64,000 nucleotides of DNA. It comes from Desulfocapsaceae bacterium. Its GTDB lineage: Bacteria > Desulfobacterota > Desulfobulbia > Desulfobulbales > Desulfocapsaceae. The notes beneath the pieces are model-generated. The model saw only the letters and a program-made list of their open reading frames with translations, was not told the DNA's origin and did not search any database. Positions within the stretch are counted from its first letter, which is position 1; the number at the start of each line of letters is the position of its first letter. The translations under genes and the position numbers were made by a program. This document shows positions 8,565 to 16,502 of the stretch, one piece after another. The stretch spans positions 1 through 64,000 of the forward strand of contig JAUSAB010000036.1 of assembly GCA_030653035.1 (NCBI GenBank), in the 5' to 3' direction.

Positions 8565-10310
8565 ATGTCAACAAGTCTCATCTCCAATAAAAAACTTTTT
8601 TCTCGCCTGTACCTCCTTATCCAGCCATACAAAATCAAGTTTATCATTGCCATGATCGCCGCCCTTGTGGTTGCCGGACTGACTGGCGCTCAGGCATATA
8701 TGGTCAAGCCCCTACTGGACAAGATATTTTTTGAGAAAAATACCTTTTTCCTGGCCGTTCTCCCCTTTGCCCTGGTTGCCTTGTTTTTCATCAAGGGCAT
8801 TTTTTACGGCCTGAATTTCTATCTTTTGGAGCAGGTCGGCCAGACTATCATCCGCGACATGCGGGTAAGGTTGTTTGACCATATCCACCAACAATCCCTT
8901 TCTTTTTTTCACAAAACCCCCACTGGAGAAATAATTTCCCGCATCGTCTCTGACATCTATCTCATGCAGGGAGCCATTTCCACTGTTGTCGTCGGGCTGC
9001 TGAGGGACTTTTTCCAGGTAATCTTTCTGCTCACCGTTATCTTTGCCATGAACTGGAAGCTGGCCCTGCTTTCCATTATTTTTCTGCCGGCTGCTGCTCT
9101 CCCCATCGTCAAATTCGGCCGCGCTTTTCGCCGCATCAGCACCACCATGCAGGAAGAAACGGCTGAGGTCTCAAACATCATCCACGAATCCATTACCGGG
9201 GCGCCAGTGGTCAAGGCCTTTGCTATGGAACGATACGAATCAAAACGCTTTGCCGCTCAGGTGCATAAACTCTTTGGCGTGATCATGGAGGATAGCCGTT
9301 ACCGCCGGATTCAACACCCACTCATGGAAGTGATCGGTGGCATCGGCATGGCGCTTATCATCTGGTTTGGCGGCAAAGAGGTTATTGCCGGGAACTCAAC
9401 GCCCGGCACATTTTTCTCCTTCATGACCGCCCTAATCATGATCTATGAACCCATCAAAGGGGTCAGCAAAATCAACTCCACAGTTCAACAGGGACTGGCT
9501 GCCGCCACCCGGGTCTTCGCCCTGCTCGATATCACGCCGGAGATTGCCGACAAGGCTGGGGCCCAAATACTCCCCCATTTCCAGCAAAACATCTCCCTGC
9601 AAAACATCACATTCAGTTATGATGGTATCACCCCGGTTCTTAATGGCATCAACCTCTCAGTAAAGAGGGGTGAAATCCTGGCCATTGTCGGGCCAAGCGG
9701 ATCGGGGAAATCAACACTCGCCAACCTGATCCCCCGCTTTTTTGAGATCCAGAACGGTAATCTGCTCATTGATGGCATGGATATCCGTGATGTGACCCTG
9801 AAATCCCTACGTGACCAGATTGCCATTGTTACCCAGCAGACCATCCTCTTTAACGACACCATCCGCAACAATATCAGTTATGGCGACCCGGACAGATCAG
9901 AGACAGAAATTAGAGAAGCAGCCCGGGCCGCCTATGCCCTGAACTTTATAGAGCAACTCCCGCAAGGATTTGAAACAGTAATTGGAGAATCAGGGGTCAG
10001 ACTATCAGGCGGAGAAAGACAAAGGCTCTCTATTGCCCGAGCCATCCTCAAAAATGCCCCAATACTGGTACTCGATGAAGCCACTTCCGCACTCGACAGC
10101 GAGTCTGAGCGTGAAGTGCAAAGAGCGCTGGAAAATCTGATGAAGAACAGGACCACCTTTGTCATTGCCCACCGTCTGTCCACCATCAAAAATGCCGACC
10201 GGATCATTGTGGTTAAAAACGGGGTTATTGTTGAAGAAGGTAACCATGAGGCCCTGCTCGCGCTCCATGGCGAATATGAGTCGCTCTATAATATTCAGTA
10301 CCATGATTGA
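8565..10310 (+). CDS. msbA: Lipid A export ABC transporter MsbA
   Basis: A half-transporter of 581 residues from the ATG at 8565: six membrane segments in the first 320 residues, then one nucleotide-binding domain. Walker A is GPSGSGKST, the signature is LSGGERQRLSIARAIL, Walker B is ILVLDEATSALD, and the switch region is AHRLSTI. As a homodimer it flips core-lipid A to the periplasmic face of the inner membrane. A TTG three codons earlier is also in frame; neither has a strong ribosome-binding site. It heads the plus-strand core-biosynthesis operon (gap of 21 bases to the next gene). The 226 bases upstream are AT-rich and shared with the divergent STN-like gene. Confidence 0.93.
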   Translation: MSTSLISNKKLFSRLYLLIQPYKIKFIIAMIAALVVAGLTGAQAYMVKPLLDKIFFEKNTFFLAVLPFALVALFFIKGIFYGLNFYLLEQVGQTIIRDMRVRLFDHIHQQSLSFFHKTPTGEIISRIVSDIYLMQGAISTVVVGLLRDFFQVIFLLTVIFAMNWKLALLSIIFLPAAALPIVKFGRAFRRISTTMQEETAEVSNIIHESITGAPVVKAFAMERYESKRFAAQVHKLFGVIMEDSRYRRIQHPLMEVIGGIGMALIIWFGGKEVIAGNSTPGTFFSFMTALIMIYEPIKGVSKINSTVQQGLAAATRVFALLDITPEIADKAGAQILPHFQQNISLQNITFSYDGITPVLNGINLSVKRGEILAIVGPSGSGKSTLANLIPRFFEIQNGNLLIDGMDIRDVTLKSLRDQIAIVTQQTILFNDTIRNNISYGDPDRSETEIREAARAAYALNFIEQLPQGFETVIGESGVRLSGGERQRLSIARAILKNAPILVLDEATSALDSESEREVQRALENLMKNRTTFVIAHRLSTIKNADRIIVVKNGVIVEEGNHEALLALHGEYESLYNIQYHD

Positions 10311-10331
10311 TTTTTCCCGGTAGCCACAACC

Positions 10332-11081
10332 ATGATCAAATATCACCAGGACAGCATTGATTATGATACCTTGCATGAGAACAACATCGACCGACTACAA
10401 CTGGCAATGGTTCCACAAAAAAGCCACGTTCTGGAGATCGGATGTGCCACCGGATACATGACCGAATACCTGACCCGTGACAAACAATGCCGGGTGCTTG
10501 GAGTCGAACCTGTCGAGGAACAGGCAGAGGTGGCAAGAAAACGGGGACTTACGGTCATTACCGGTCTGATCGACGCACCAAATATCCTTGCCCTGCTCCT
10601 CACCCACACCCAAGAGCACGGACCGTTTGATGCCATCTTTATGTCCCAAGTCATTGAACATATTGCCGATCCTTCCGCAACCCTGCGTGCCCTCAAGGAC
10701 CTGCTCCACCCCGACGGAGCTCTCATCATCTCCACCTGCAGTATTGTCCACTGGAAATGTCGATTGCAGATCCTGTTGGGAAGATGGGAATATGAGGACT
10801 ATGGTATTTTTGACCGGACCCATCTTCGTTTTTTTACCATCAAAAGCTTTCGTCAGCTCCTTGAAGAAAGCGGCTACACCGTGGTCGATTTTAGTTACAC
10901 CTTTGAAGATATCTGCCCGTTCAAGATCCTGTTTGACACCCGCATCCTTGCGCCATCGGATATCCTGCGTCTGATCCCCTTTATTGGCATGCGCCTGCGG
11001 CGGGCCTACACGGATCTCTTTAAAAATTTTTTGGCCACCCAGTTTGTCTATAAGGCCCAGCCAGTTCACCGCCTGAAATAA
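10332..11081 (+). CDS. Class I SAM-dependent methyltransferase
   Basis: A 249-residue methyltransferase. Motif I LEIGCATGYMTEYL (about residues 34-47) binds SAM, followed by an acidic strand end (LGVEPVEEQ) and the motif IV/post region FDAIFMSQVIEHIADP. The C-terminal half (DRTHLRFFTIKSFRQLLEESGY) is typical of methyltransferases in LPS and polysaccharide clusters, where they methylate sugars or act on lipid-linked intermediates. It lies between msbA and an acetyltransferase, with gaps of 21 and 4 bases, so it is almost certainly cotranscribed. Substrate unknown. Confidence 0.85.
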   Translation: MIKYHQDSIDYDTLHENNIDRLQLAMVPQKSHVLEIGCATGYMTEYLTRDKQCRVLGVEPVEEQAEVARKRGLTVITGLIDAPNILALLLTHTQEHGPFDAIFMSQVIEHIADPSATLRALKDLLHPDGALIISTCSIVHWKCRLQILLGRWEYEDYGIFDRTHLRFFTIKSFRQLLEESGYTVVDFSYTFEDICPFKILFDTRILAPSDILRLIPFIGMRLRRAYTDLFKNFLATQFVYKAQPVHRLK

Positions 11082-11085
11082 AATC

Positions 11086-11670
11086 ATGCTGTTTTCCCGA
11101 AAAAAGAAACAGACCCTGACCCGCGACCGTATTATTGGCCCGAATTTCATCATTGGCGATCATACCTACGGCGAGCCAACCGTCCGTCAATTTGACCAGA
11201 CCACCCGACTGGTCATGGGCAGCTTTTGCTCCATTTCCGATCAGGTAACCATCATCTTGGGCGGCAATCACCGCAGCGACTGGGTCACCACCTACCCCTT
11301 CTCCGCCTTTGCAGAAACATGGCCGGAAGCCGCAACCATCAAGGGGCATCCCGCATCCAAAGGAGATATTGTCATCGGCCATGATGTGTGGATAGGCTAT
11401 GGCGCCACCATCCTCTCCGGAGTCACCATTGGCAGCGGGGCTGTCATTGGGGCACGAGCCGTGATCAGCCGTGATGTCGCCCCCTATGCCGTCATGGCCG
11501 GCAACCCGGCCCAGGAGGTCAAAAAACGCTTTAACGACACCACCATAGTCCGACTGCTGCAACTTGCCTGGTGGAATTGGCCGGAAGAAAAAATAAGGAT
11601 CAACCTTCACCTTCTGTGCAGCAGCCAGATCCCGCAACTACTGATGAATCATGAACAAACCGCCGTGTAG
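11086..11670 (+). CDS. CatB-type hexapeptide-repeat O-acetyltransferase
   Basis: A 194-residue left-handed beta-helix acyltransferase. It has the xenobiotic/CatB family features: GSFCSISDQVTIILGGNHRSDWVTTYPFS (catalytic His in GGNHRSDW), followed by hexapeptide repeats (IVIGHDVWIGYGATILSGVTIGSGAVIGARAVIS) and the VMAGNPAQEVKKRF end. It probably transfers acetyl from acetyl-CoA to a hydroxyl of an LPS sugar. The 3' end overlaps the next glycosyltransferase by 20 bases, so translation is coupled. True chloramphenicol acetylation is unlikely given the setting. Confidence 0.87.
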   Translation: MLFSRKKKQTLTRDRIIGPNFIIGDHTYGEPTVRQFDQTTRLVMGSFCSISDQVTIILGGNHRSDWVTTYPFSAFAETWPEAATIKGHPASKGDIVIGHDVWIGYGATILSGVTIGSGAVIGARAVISRDVAPYAVMAGNPAQEVKKRFNDTTIVRLLQLAWWNWPEEKIRINLHLLCSSQIPQLLMNHEQTAV

Positions 11671-12640
11671 TATTATCATCGTCAGCTATAATAATTTTGA
11701 CCAGACGACCGGTCCCTGCCTGCAAAGTCTGGCGCGAGAAGAAAGCGCCTTGGAAATCATTGTTGTCGACAATCATTCCGATCAGGCAACGCAGGATGCT
11801 CTCAGGTCTGCCGCCGGGAAAGACCCCCGACTCCGGCTGGTCCTGAAAGACAGCAATAGCGGCTATAGCGGCGGCAACAACACCGGTGTTCGTGAAGCGT
11901 CCTCTGATCTCCTGATCCTGCTGAACAGCGACACCGAGGTCCTGCCCGGGGCCATTCTCCACCTGGTGGAACTGATGAACGAACACCCTGACTGGTCCAT
12001 GCTCGGACCTGTCAGCAACCAGAGCGGGAATGACCAGCACATCTATACCAGCGGGGCAACCGTACAGGAAATTCTGGATGAAGGCGCCGCCTGGTGCGCC
12101 CACTCCCACGACTGCCATTACCCAACCGACATCCTGCATTTTTTCTGTGTGGTTATCCGCAAGGACGTGTATAATCGGCTAAACGGACTTGATGAGGAGT
12201 TTGGCCTGGGATATTATGAGGATACGGATTTTAATTACCGGGCAGTAAAGGCCGGGATGAAGCTGATGATCACCGAAGATGTCTTTGTCTATCATCGGGG
12301 TTCCGGCAGCTTTTCCAAGACCTCGGCAGCCGTCAGGAAAATGGTCAAACAGAACAAGAAACTATTCAAAAAAAAGCAGGGGCATGGCCATAACACTGCC
12401 CACTGGCGGCTTAAAAACCTGGCAGCCATGGCCAGATATGTTGATCAGGCAACTCCTGACAGCCCACTGGAAGACCTGCACTATAAATTCAGCAACCGAC
12501 AGACCTTAGCCGGGCAACTGTTACCCAACAGTCCCATTAAAAGGTTTTTCTATCTCCGGAAGCTCAAGGCAATCGAGAAACAGTTTCTGGTCAGAATCAG
12601 TGCCTTGTCCATAACCACCCCCCCGCCCGCACATCCATGA
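11651..12640 (+). CDS. Glycosyltransferase family 2 (rhamnosyltransferase-like)
   Basis: A 329-residue GT-A fold enzyme. N-terminal SIIIVSYNNFDQT and VVDNHSDQ, then a DXD-type LLNSDTEVLPGA metal/nucleotide site near residues 96-107, and the late acidic motif GLGYYEDTDFNYRA. The pattern matches GT2 rhamnosyl- or glucosyltransferases of LPS and cell-surface glycan clusters. The C-terminal basic helix-rich tail (KKLFKKKQGHGHN) suggests membrane association. The start lies inside the acetyltransferase gene and the stop overlaps the next ATG (ATGA), so it is embedded in the operon. Confidence 0.87.
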   Translation: MNKPPCSIIIVSYNNFDQTTGPCLQSLAREESALEIIVVDNHSDQATQDALRSAAGKDPRLRLVLKDSNSGYSGGNNTGVREASSDLLILLNSDTEVLPGAILHLVELMNEHPDWSMLGPVSNQSGNDQHIYTSGATVQEILDEGAAWCAHSHDCHYPTDILHFFCVVIRKDVYNRLNGLDEEFGLGYYEDTDFNYRAVKAGMKLMITEDVFVYHRGSGSFSKTSAAVRKMVKQNKKLFKKKQGHGHNTAHWRLKNLAAMARYVDQATPDSPLEDLHYKFSNRQTLAGQLLPNSPIKRFFYLRKLKAIEKQFLVRISALSITTPPPAHP

Positions 12641-13698
12641 AAATCGCCATTATCCATAACCAGTTCTCCCGTGGCGGCGGCATGGAGGCCTATATGCTCT
12701 TGCTGGTCAAGGGTTTTCTGGCAGCAGGAGACGAGGTTTCCATCCACACCTATGAGGTGGACAGGCAACTTGCCGCCCAATTTCCCTGTACTATCCGCCA
12801 GATAAAACTCCCCCCCCTGCCCGGACGCTGGCAAAAATATCTTTTTCTGCAGAGGTGTAACACCGGTTTCGACAGAGAAGAGTATGATATCTCGCTGAGC
12901 CTCACCCGCACCAGTTGTCAGGATATCACCGTCTGTGGCGGGGTGCACCCGGAGATAGTCAAACGGGTAAGTCGGTCTTCACTCTTCCGATGGTTCCATG
13001 ATAAAATCGAGATTGCCTTTGAAAGAAAGATGTTTGCAACCGTACCGATTATCATAGCCCACTCACAGGCTATTGCCAGAGAGATCACCAATAATTACAC
13101 GATGGACGACAGCAGGATTAAAGTGCTGTACCCACCCATTGATACCGAGAAGTTCTTTCCCTCTGATCCCCAGACACTGAAAGAAATCCGGGAAAAGTTC
13201 AACATATCTCAGGACAAGCTCACCTTTCTGTTGCCATCATCAGGACATACGCGTAAAGGATTGCAAGAACTTATCCTGGCATTTAACCAGCTTGACCCCA
13301 GCCGGTTTGAACTCTTGGTGGCAGGCGACAGATTACCCCGGAAAATCCCGGCAAACGTTCGCCACATCGGTTATATTAATAATCTTGCCTCCATATACAG
13401 CGCTGTTGATTATACCATCCTGCCCTCTCATTATGAACCATTCGGACTGGTGATACCCGAATCACTCCAATGCGGCACTCCGGTGATCACAACCAGGGAA
13501 GTAGGGGCGGCGGAATTACTTTCAGGGCAAGACGGTATTATCATGGACAACAATCAACCGGAAACCATCGCCACCACAATCAGGCCACTGAGTAAGCCCT
13601 TGCCCGTGGTTGCGGATTTTGCCGGCAGACACCACCTGACCATTACCCATCATATAGCCGATATAAAAGCATTTTATCCTGCGCTCCACTCCAAATGA
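12637..13698 (+). CDS. Glycosyltransferase family 4 (LPS core, WaaG-like)
   Basis: A 353-residue GT-B enzyme. The glycine-rich acceptor loop is FSRGGGMEAYMLLL; the middle YPPIDTEKFFPSD and TFLLPSSGHTRKGLQELI are typical GT4 linkers, and the donor site is HYEPFGLVIPESLQCGTPVITTREVGAAELL with the conserved E-x7-E arrangement. It resembles LPS core glucosyltransferases such as WaaG. Start overlaps the previous stop by four bases and its stop overlaps the next ATG in the same way. Sugar specificity is inferred from family only. Confidence 0.87.
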   Translation: MKIAIIHNQFSRGGGMEAYMLLLVKGFLAAGDEVSIHTYEVDRQLAAQFPCTIRQIKLPPLPGRWQKYLFLQRCNTGFDREEYDISLSLTRTSCQDITVCGGVHPEIVKRVSRSSLFRWFHDKIEIAFERKMFATVPIIIAHSQAIAREITNNYTMDDSRIKVLYPPIDTEKFFPSDPQTLKEIREKFNISQDKLTFLLPSSGHTRKGLQELILAFNQLDPSRFELLVAGDRLPRKIPANVRHIGYINNLASIYSAVDYTILPSHYEPFGLVIPESLQCGTPVITTREVGAAELLSGQDGIIMDNNQPETIATTIRPLSKPLPVVADFAGRHHLTITHHIADIKAFYPALHSK

Positions 13699-14735
13699 CA
13701 ACAGCACTTCAACCCATACATTTTCCCGAACCACCGGCCAAGATCCTCATCATCAAACCCAGTGCGCTCGGCGATATTGTTCATACGCTGCCCTTTCTGG
13801 CCGCAGTCCGTATAACATATCCTGCCTCCGAAATTCACTGGGTCGTAGCCCGGGGTCTGCATACCTTTCTGGAAGGTCACCCCATGATCAACAGGTTATG
13901 GATCCTGGACAAAGACCGCTGGAAACAACTTTCCCGCTTCCGGGAGATCATTCCGGAAATCAATACCTTCAGAAAAGCGCTGGCTCAGGAACATTTTGAC
14001 ATCTCTATTGATCTCTCCGGACTCCTGCGCAGCGGCCTGATCACCTTTGCCGCTGGCGCTCGTTACAAACTCGGATTTTCCGACTCTGATGAAGGCAGCC
14101 CTTTTTTTTATACCCACAAGATTGAAGGCGGCCAGCAGATCCATGCCATTGACCGCTACCTCAAACTGGCCAACCTTATGGGCTGTGACACCTCGCAGGT
14201 CAGCCACCCCATGCCCCCTTATCCATCCGACAGCCCTCTGCTCTCTTCGCTCCCCGAACGCTTCTGCATCATAGCGCCATCCGCGGGGAAAGAGGCCAAC
14301 CGCTGGCCGGCGGATCGTTTTGGGGAGCTGGCAGCTGGACTGCCCTTGCCATCTGTTGTTATCAGCAACAAAGCAGACGCGGAAATTGTCGATGAGGTAG
14401 TTGCCGCCAGTAATGGTATGGCCATCAATCTGGCCGGGAAAACGGGACTCAAGGAACTTGTGGCCATCATTGCCAGGGCCCGTTTTTTTATCTCCAATGA
14501 CACCGGCCCGATGCATATTGCGGCGGCGCTGGGCATCCCGGTTTTTGCCATTTTCGGCCCGGCCAACCCAATCAGAACCGGACCTTATGGAACAATCCAT
14601 ACAATCATCCAGCAACAGCTCGACTGTAGCCCATGTTATCGACAGAAACCATGTAAGCACTGGATATGCATGCAGGATATTACCGTGGAAAGAGTCAAAC
14701 AAAAAATCCTGTCAAACACCTTCACACACGAATAA
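13695..14735 (+). CDS. Glycosyltransferase family 9, LPS heptosyltransferase
   Basis: A 346-residue ADP-heptose:LPS heptosyltransferase-like protein of the inner core. Diagnostic segments are ILIIKPSALGDIVHTLPFL (acceptor side, near residues 16-34), FDISIDLSGLLRSGLI, and the donor-binding FISNDTGPMHIAAALGIPVFAIFGP. The C-terminal cysteines (CSPCYRQKPCKHWICMQDI) match the family's closing motif. WaaC/RfaC versus WaaF cannot be decided. It closes the tight run from msbA; its stop codon touches the terminal repeat of the element at 14735-14883. Confidence 0.9.
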   Translation: MTTALQPIHFPEPPAKILIIKPSALGDIVHTLPFLAAVRITYPASEIHWVVARGLHTFLEGHPMINRLWILDKDRWKQLSRFREIIPEINTFRKALAQEHFDISIDLSGLLRSGLITFAAGARYKLGFSDSDEGSPFFYTHKIEGGQQIHAIDRYLKLANLMGCDTSQVSHPMPPYPSDSPLLSSLPERFCIIAPSAGKEANRWPADRFGELAAGLPLPSVVISNKADAEIVDEVVAASNGMAINLAGKTGLKELVAIIARARFFISNDTGPMHIAAALGIPVFAIFGPANPIRTGPYGTIHTIIQQQLDCSPCYRQKPCKHWICMQDITVERVKQKILSNTFTHE

Positions 14736-14883
14736 GGGACTTGGAAAATACTAAAAAAGGGGATCAAGATCTGCGGCAAAGAAAAGAATGATCTTAAAAA
14801 TCGTCTACTGCGCTCCCTTGATCTGCGTTGGTGGAATATTACAATCTATCCTAAAGTGGTATAGTTGAATTTTCTAAGTCCCT
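14735..14883. repeat. MITE-like element with 15-bp terminal inverted repeats
   Basis: AGGGACTTGGAAAAT at 14735-14749 and ATTTTCTAAGTCCCT at 14869-14883 are inverted copies differing at one base, bounding a 149-bp segment that fills the gap between two glycosyltransferase genes. The interior encodes no gene. It has two GATCTGCG sites. A nonautonomous transposon end-pair or a large hairpin are the two readings; no clear target duplication is visible. Confidence 0.5.
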
Positions 14884-14906
14884 AACCTAACTCCTCAATC
14901 TTGTTT

Positions 14907-15713
14907 ATGCGTACTTCACTGATTATTACCACATACAACTGGAAAGAGGCCTTGGAACTTTCCCTGCTCAGCGTCTTCAATCAATCTCAATTGCCGGATG
15001 AAATCATTATCGCTGATGATGGTTCTGACAATGCGACTAAAGAGATAATTGAAAGACTGGCAAAGGATTCTCCGGTTCCCCTGATTCACTCTTGGCAGCA
15101 AAACAAAGGCTTTCGCCTCGCCCGCAGCCGCAATAAGGCCATTGCCAAATCCACAGGTGAATATTTGATCCTCATTGATGGCGACATTCTTCTGGAACAG
15201 CATTTTGTTGCTGATCATATTCAAGCCGCTAACGCAGGATTTTTTGTGCAGGGATCACGCGTCCTCCTCAATAAAAAAATAACGCAACAGACTCTGCAAA
15301 ACAAAGAGCTTCGGGTCTGTATCTGTGCCATTGGTATAGAAAACAGGAAAAATTGTCTTCGATCAAACCTGCTTTCACGCCTTTTTTCCTTCAGCAGTAA
15401 AAAACTGACAGGAATCAAGACCTGTAACTTCGCCTTCTGGAAAAAAGACGCCCAGGCGGTCAATGGATTTAACGAAGAATTTTTGGGATGGGGCCGTGAA
15501 GATTCAGAATTTACCGCAAGATTACTTAACAATGGAATCAAGCGTCAGAATATCCGCTTTAACGCCCTTGCCTACCATCTTTATCACCCTATAAACTCAC
15601 GTAAAAGTCTGGAAGCCAATGACGCTATACTGGCCAATACTTGTGACCAACAACTCACATGGTGTGACAAGGGACTGGCCCAGCACCTTACAGGCAGCCT
15701 GGAACAAATCTGA
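14907..15713 (+). CDS. Glycosyltransferase family 2 with galactosyltransferase-like C-terminus
   Basis: A 268-residue GT2 enzyme from the ATG at 14907 (an in-frame TTG lies two codons earlier). N-terminal SLIITTYNWKEALELSLLS and IIADDGSDN bind the nucleotide; LILIDGDILLEQHF holds the DxD; the C-terminal GFNEEFLGWGREDSEF motif is the Glyco_transf_7C/galactosyltransferase signature that supplies the catalytic acid. Such enzymes extend LPS core or capsule. It is separated from the operon by the 149-bp repeat element, and its stop codon directly abuts the stop of the opposite-strand gene with no bases between. Confidence 0.86.
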   Translation: MRTSLIITTYNWKEALELSLLSVFNQSQLPDEIIIADDGSDNATKEIIERLAKDSPVPLIHSWQQNKGFRLARSRNKAIAKSTGEYLILIDGDILLEQHFVADHIQAANAGFFVQGSRVLLNKKITQQTLQNKELRVCICAIGIENRKNCLRSNLLSRLFSFSSKKLTGIKTCNFAFWKKDAQAVNGFNEEFLGWGREDSEFTARLLNNGIKRQNIRFNALAYHLYHPINSRKSLEANDAILANTCDQQLTWCDKGLAQHLTGSLEQI

Positions 15714-16502
15714 CTATTTCGTAAGAGGCGGTGAATCCGGCAACCGCCACTGTGATTGCAACTCATGCAATTTTGCGTACCGGTAAAAAGTCCCTTCAAA
15801 GTTACCAAGGGCAATAATAAAGCCGGGCCATCCGTCAAGAATCCCTCTTTTTAAAAAATAGAGCTGAACAAATGACCAGATCCCATGCGCCAATGCCTTG
15901 CCCATATTCGCCTGCCTGCCATTTTCTGCAAGTTTGACCGCCCCAAGCGTTGAATATTTATTGGCCTTATGCATCACTTCTTCCAGATTTTTGAAAGGAA
16001 CCTGCCAAATGGCATGGTGCAAGAAACCTGGTTTCTGAGAGGAATTAACTGAATAGGACTCATGCACCATATCCTGACTAAAAACGAGAGCCCCTTTTCT
16101 AAAAAGTTGGGGCTGCCGGTAATCAGGATAAAAACCGGAATATTTGATCCACTGCCCCATGAAAAAATTCCGGCGCGGCACATAATAGGCATCAACACTC
16201 TCAGCAGCACGAAGGATCTCCACAATTTCATCCCTGACCTCCGGCGTACACCGTTCGTCAGAGTCCAGACTGAAAATCCACTCATGTGAACAGGCGGCTA
16301 TTGCCTGATTCCGCAGGTCACCAAATCCCTTAAAAGTAACCTGGACAACTCGGGCGCCAAGAGACTCGGCAATCTGCACCGTATCATCAGTCGAATACGA
16401 ATCAACAACAATAATTTCATCGGCCCAGAGAACCGAATTGACGGCGGCTCGAATTTTCTCGGCCTCGTTGTAGGCAATAATATAGACAGAGATCCGGCTC
16501 AT
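15714..16502 (-). CDS. LPS core glycosyltransferase, GT2, WaaE/KdtX-like
   Basis: A 262-residue GT2 protein very close in layout to WaaE/KdtX beta-1,4-glucosyltransferases: ISVYIIAYNEAEKI, WADEIIVVDSYSTDDT, KGFGDLRNQAI, WIFSLDSDERCTPE (DxD), and FFMGQWIKYSGFYPDYRQPQLFRKG. This family adds a hexose to the inner-core heptose. Its ATG overlaps the stop of the upstream PilB-like gene (ATGA), so it is translated from that transcript although it belongs functionally with the plus-strand core operon. Confidence 0.87.
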   Translation of the reverse strand: MSRISVYIIAYNEAEKIRAAVNSVLWADEIIVVDSYSTDDTVQIAESLGARVVQVTFKGFGDLRNQAIAACSHEWIFSLDSDERCTPEVRDEIVEILRAAESVDAYYVPRRNFFMGQWIKYSGFYPDYRQPQLFRKGALVFSQDMVHESYSVNSSQKPGFLHHAIWQVPFKNLEEVMHKANKYSTLGAVKLAENGRQANMGKALAHGIWSFVQLYFLKRGILDGWPGFIIALGNFEGTFYRYAKLHELQSQWRLPDSPPLTK

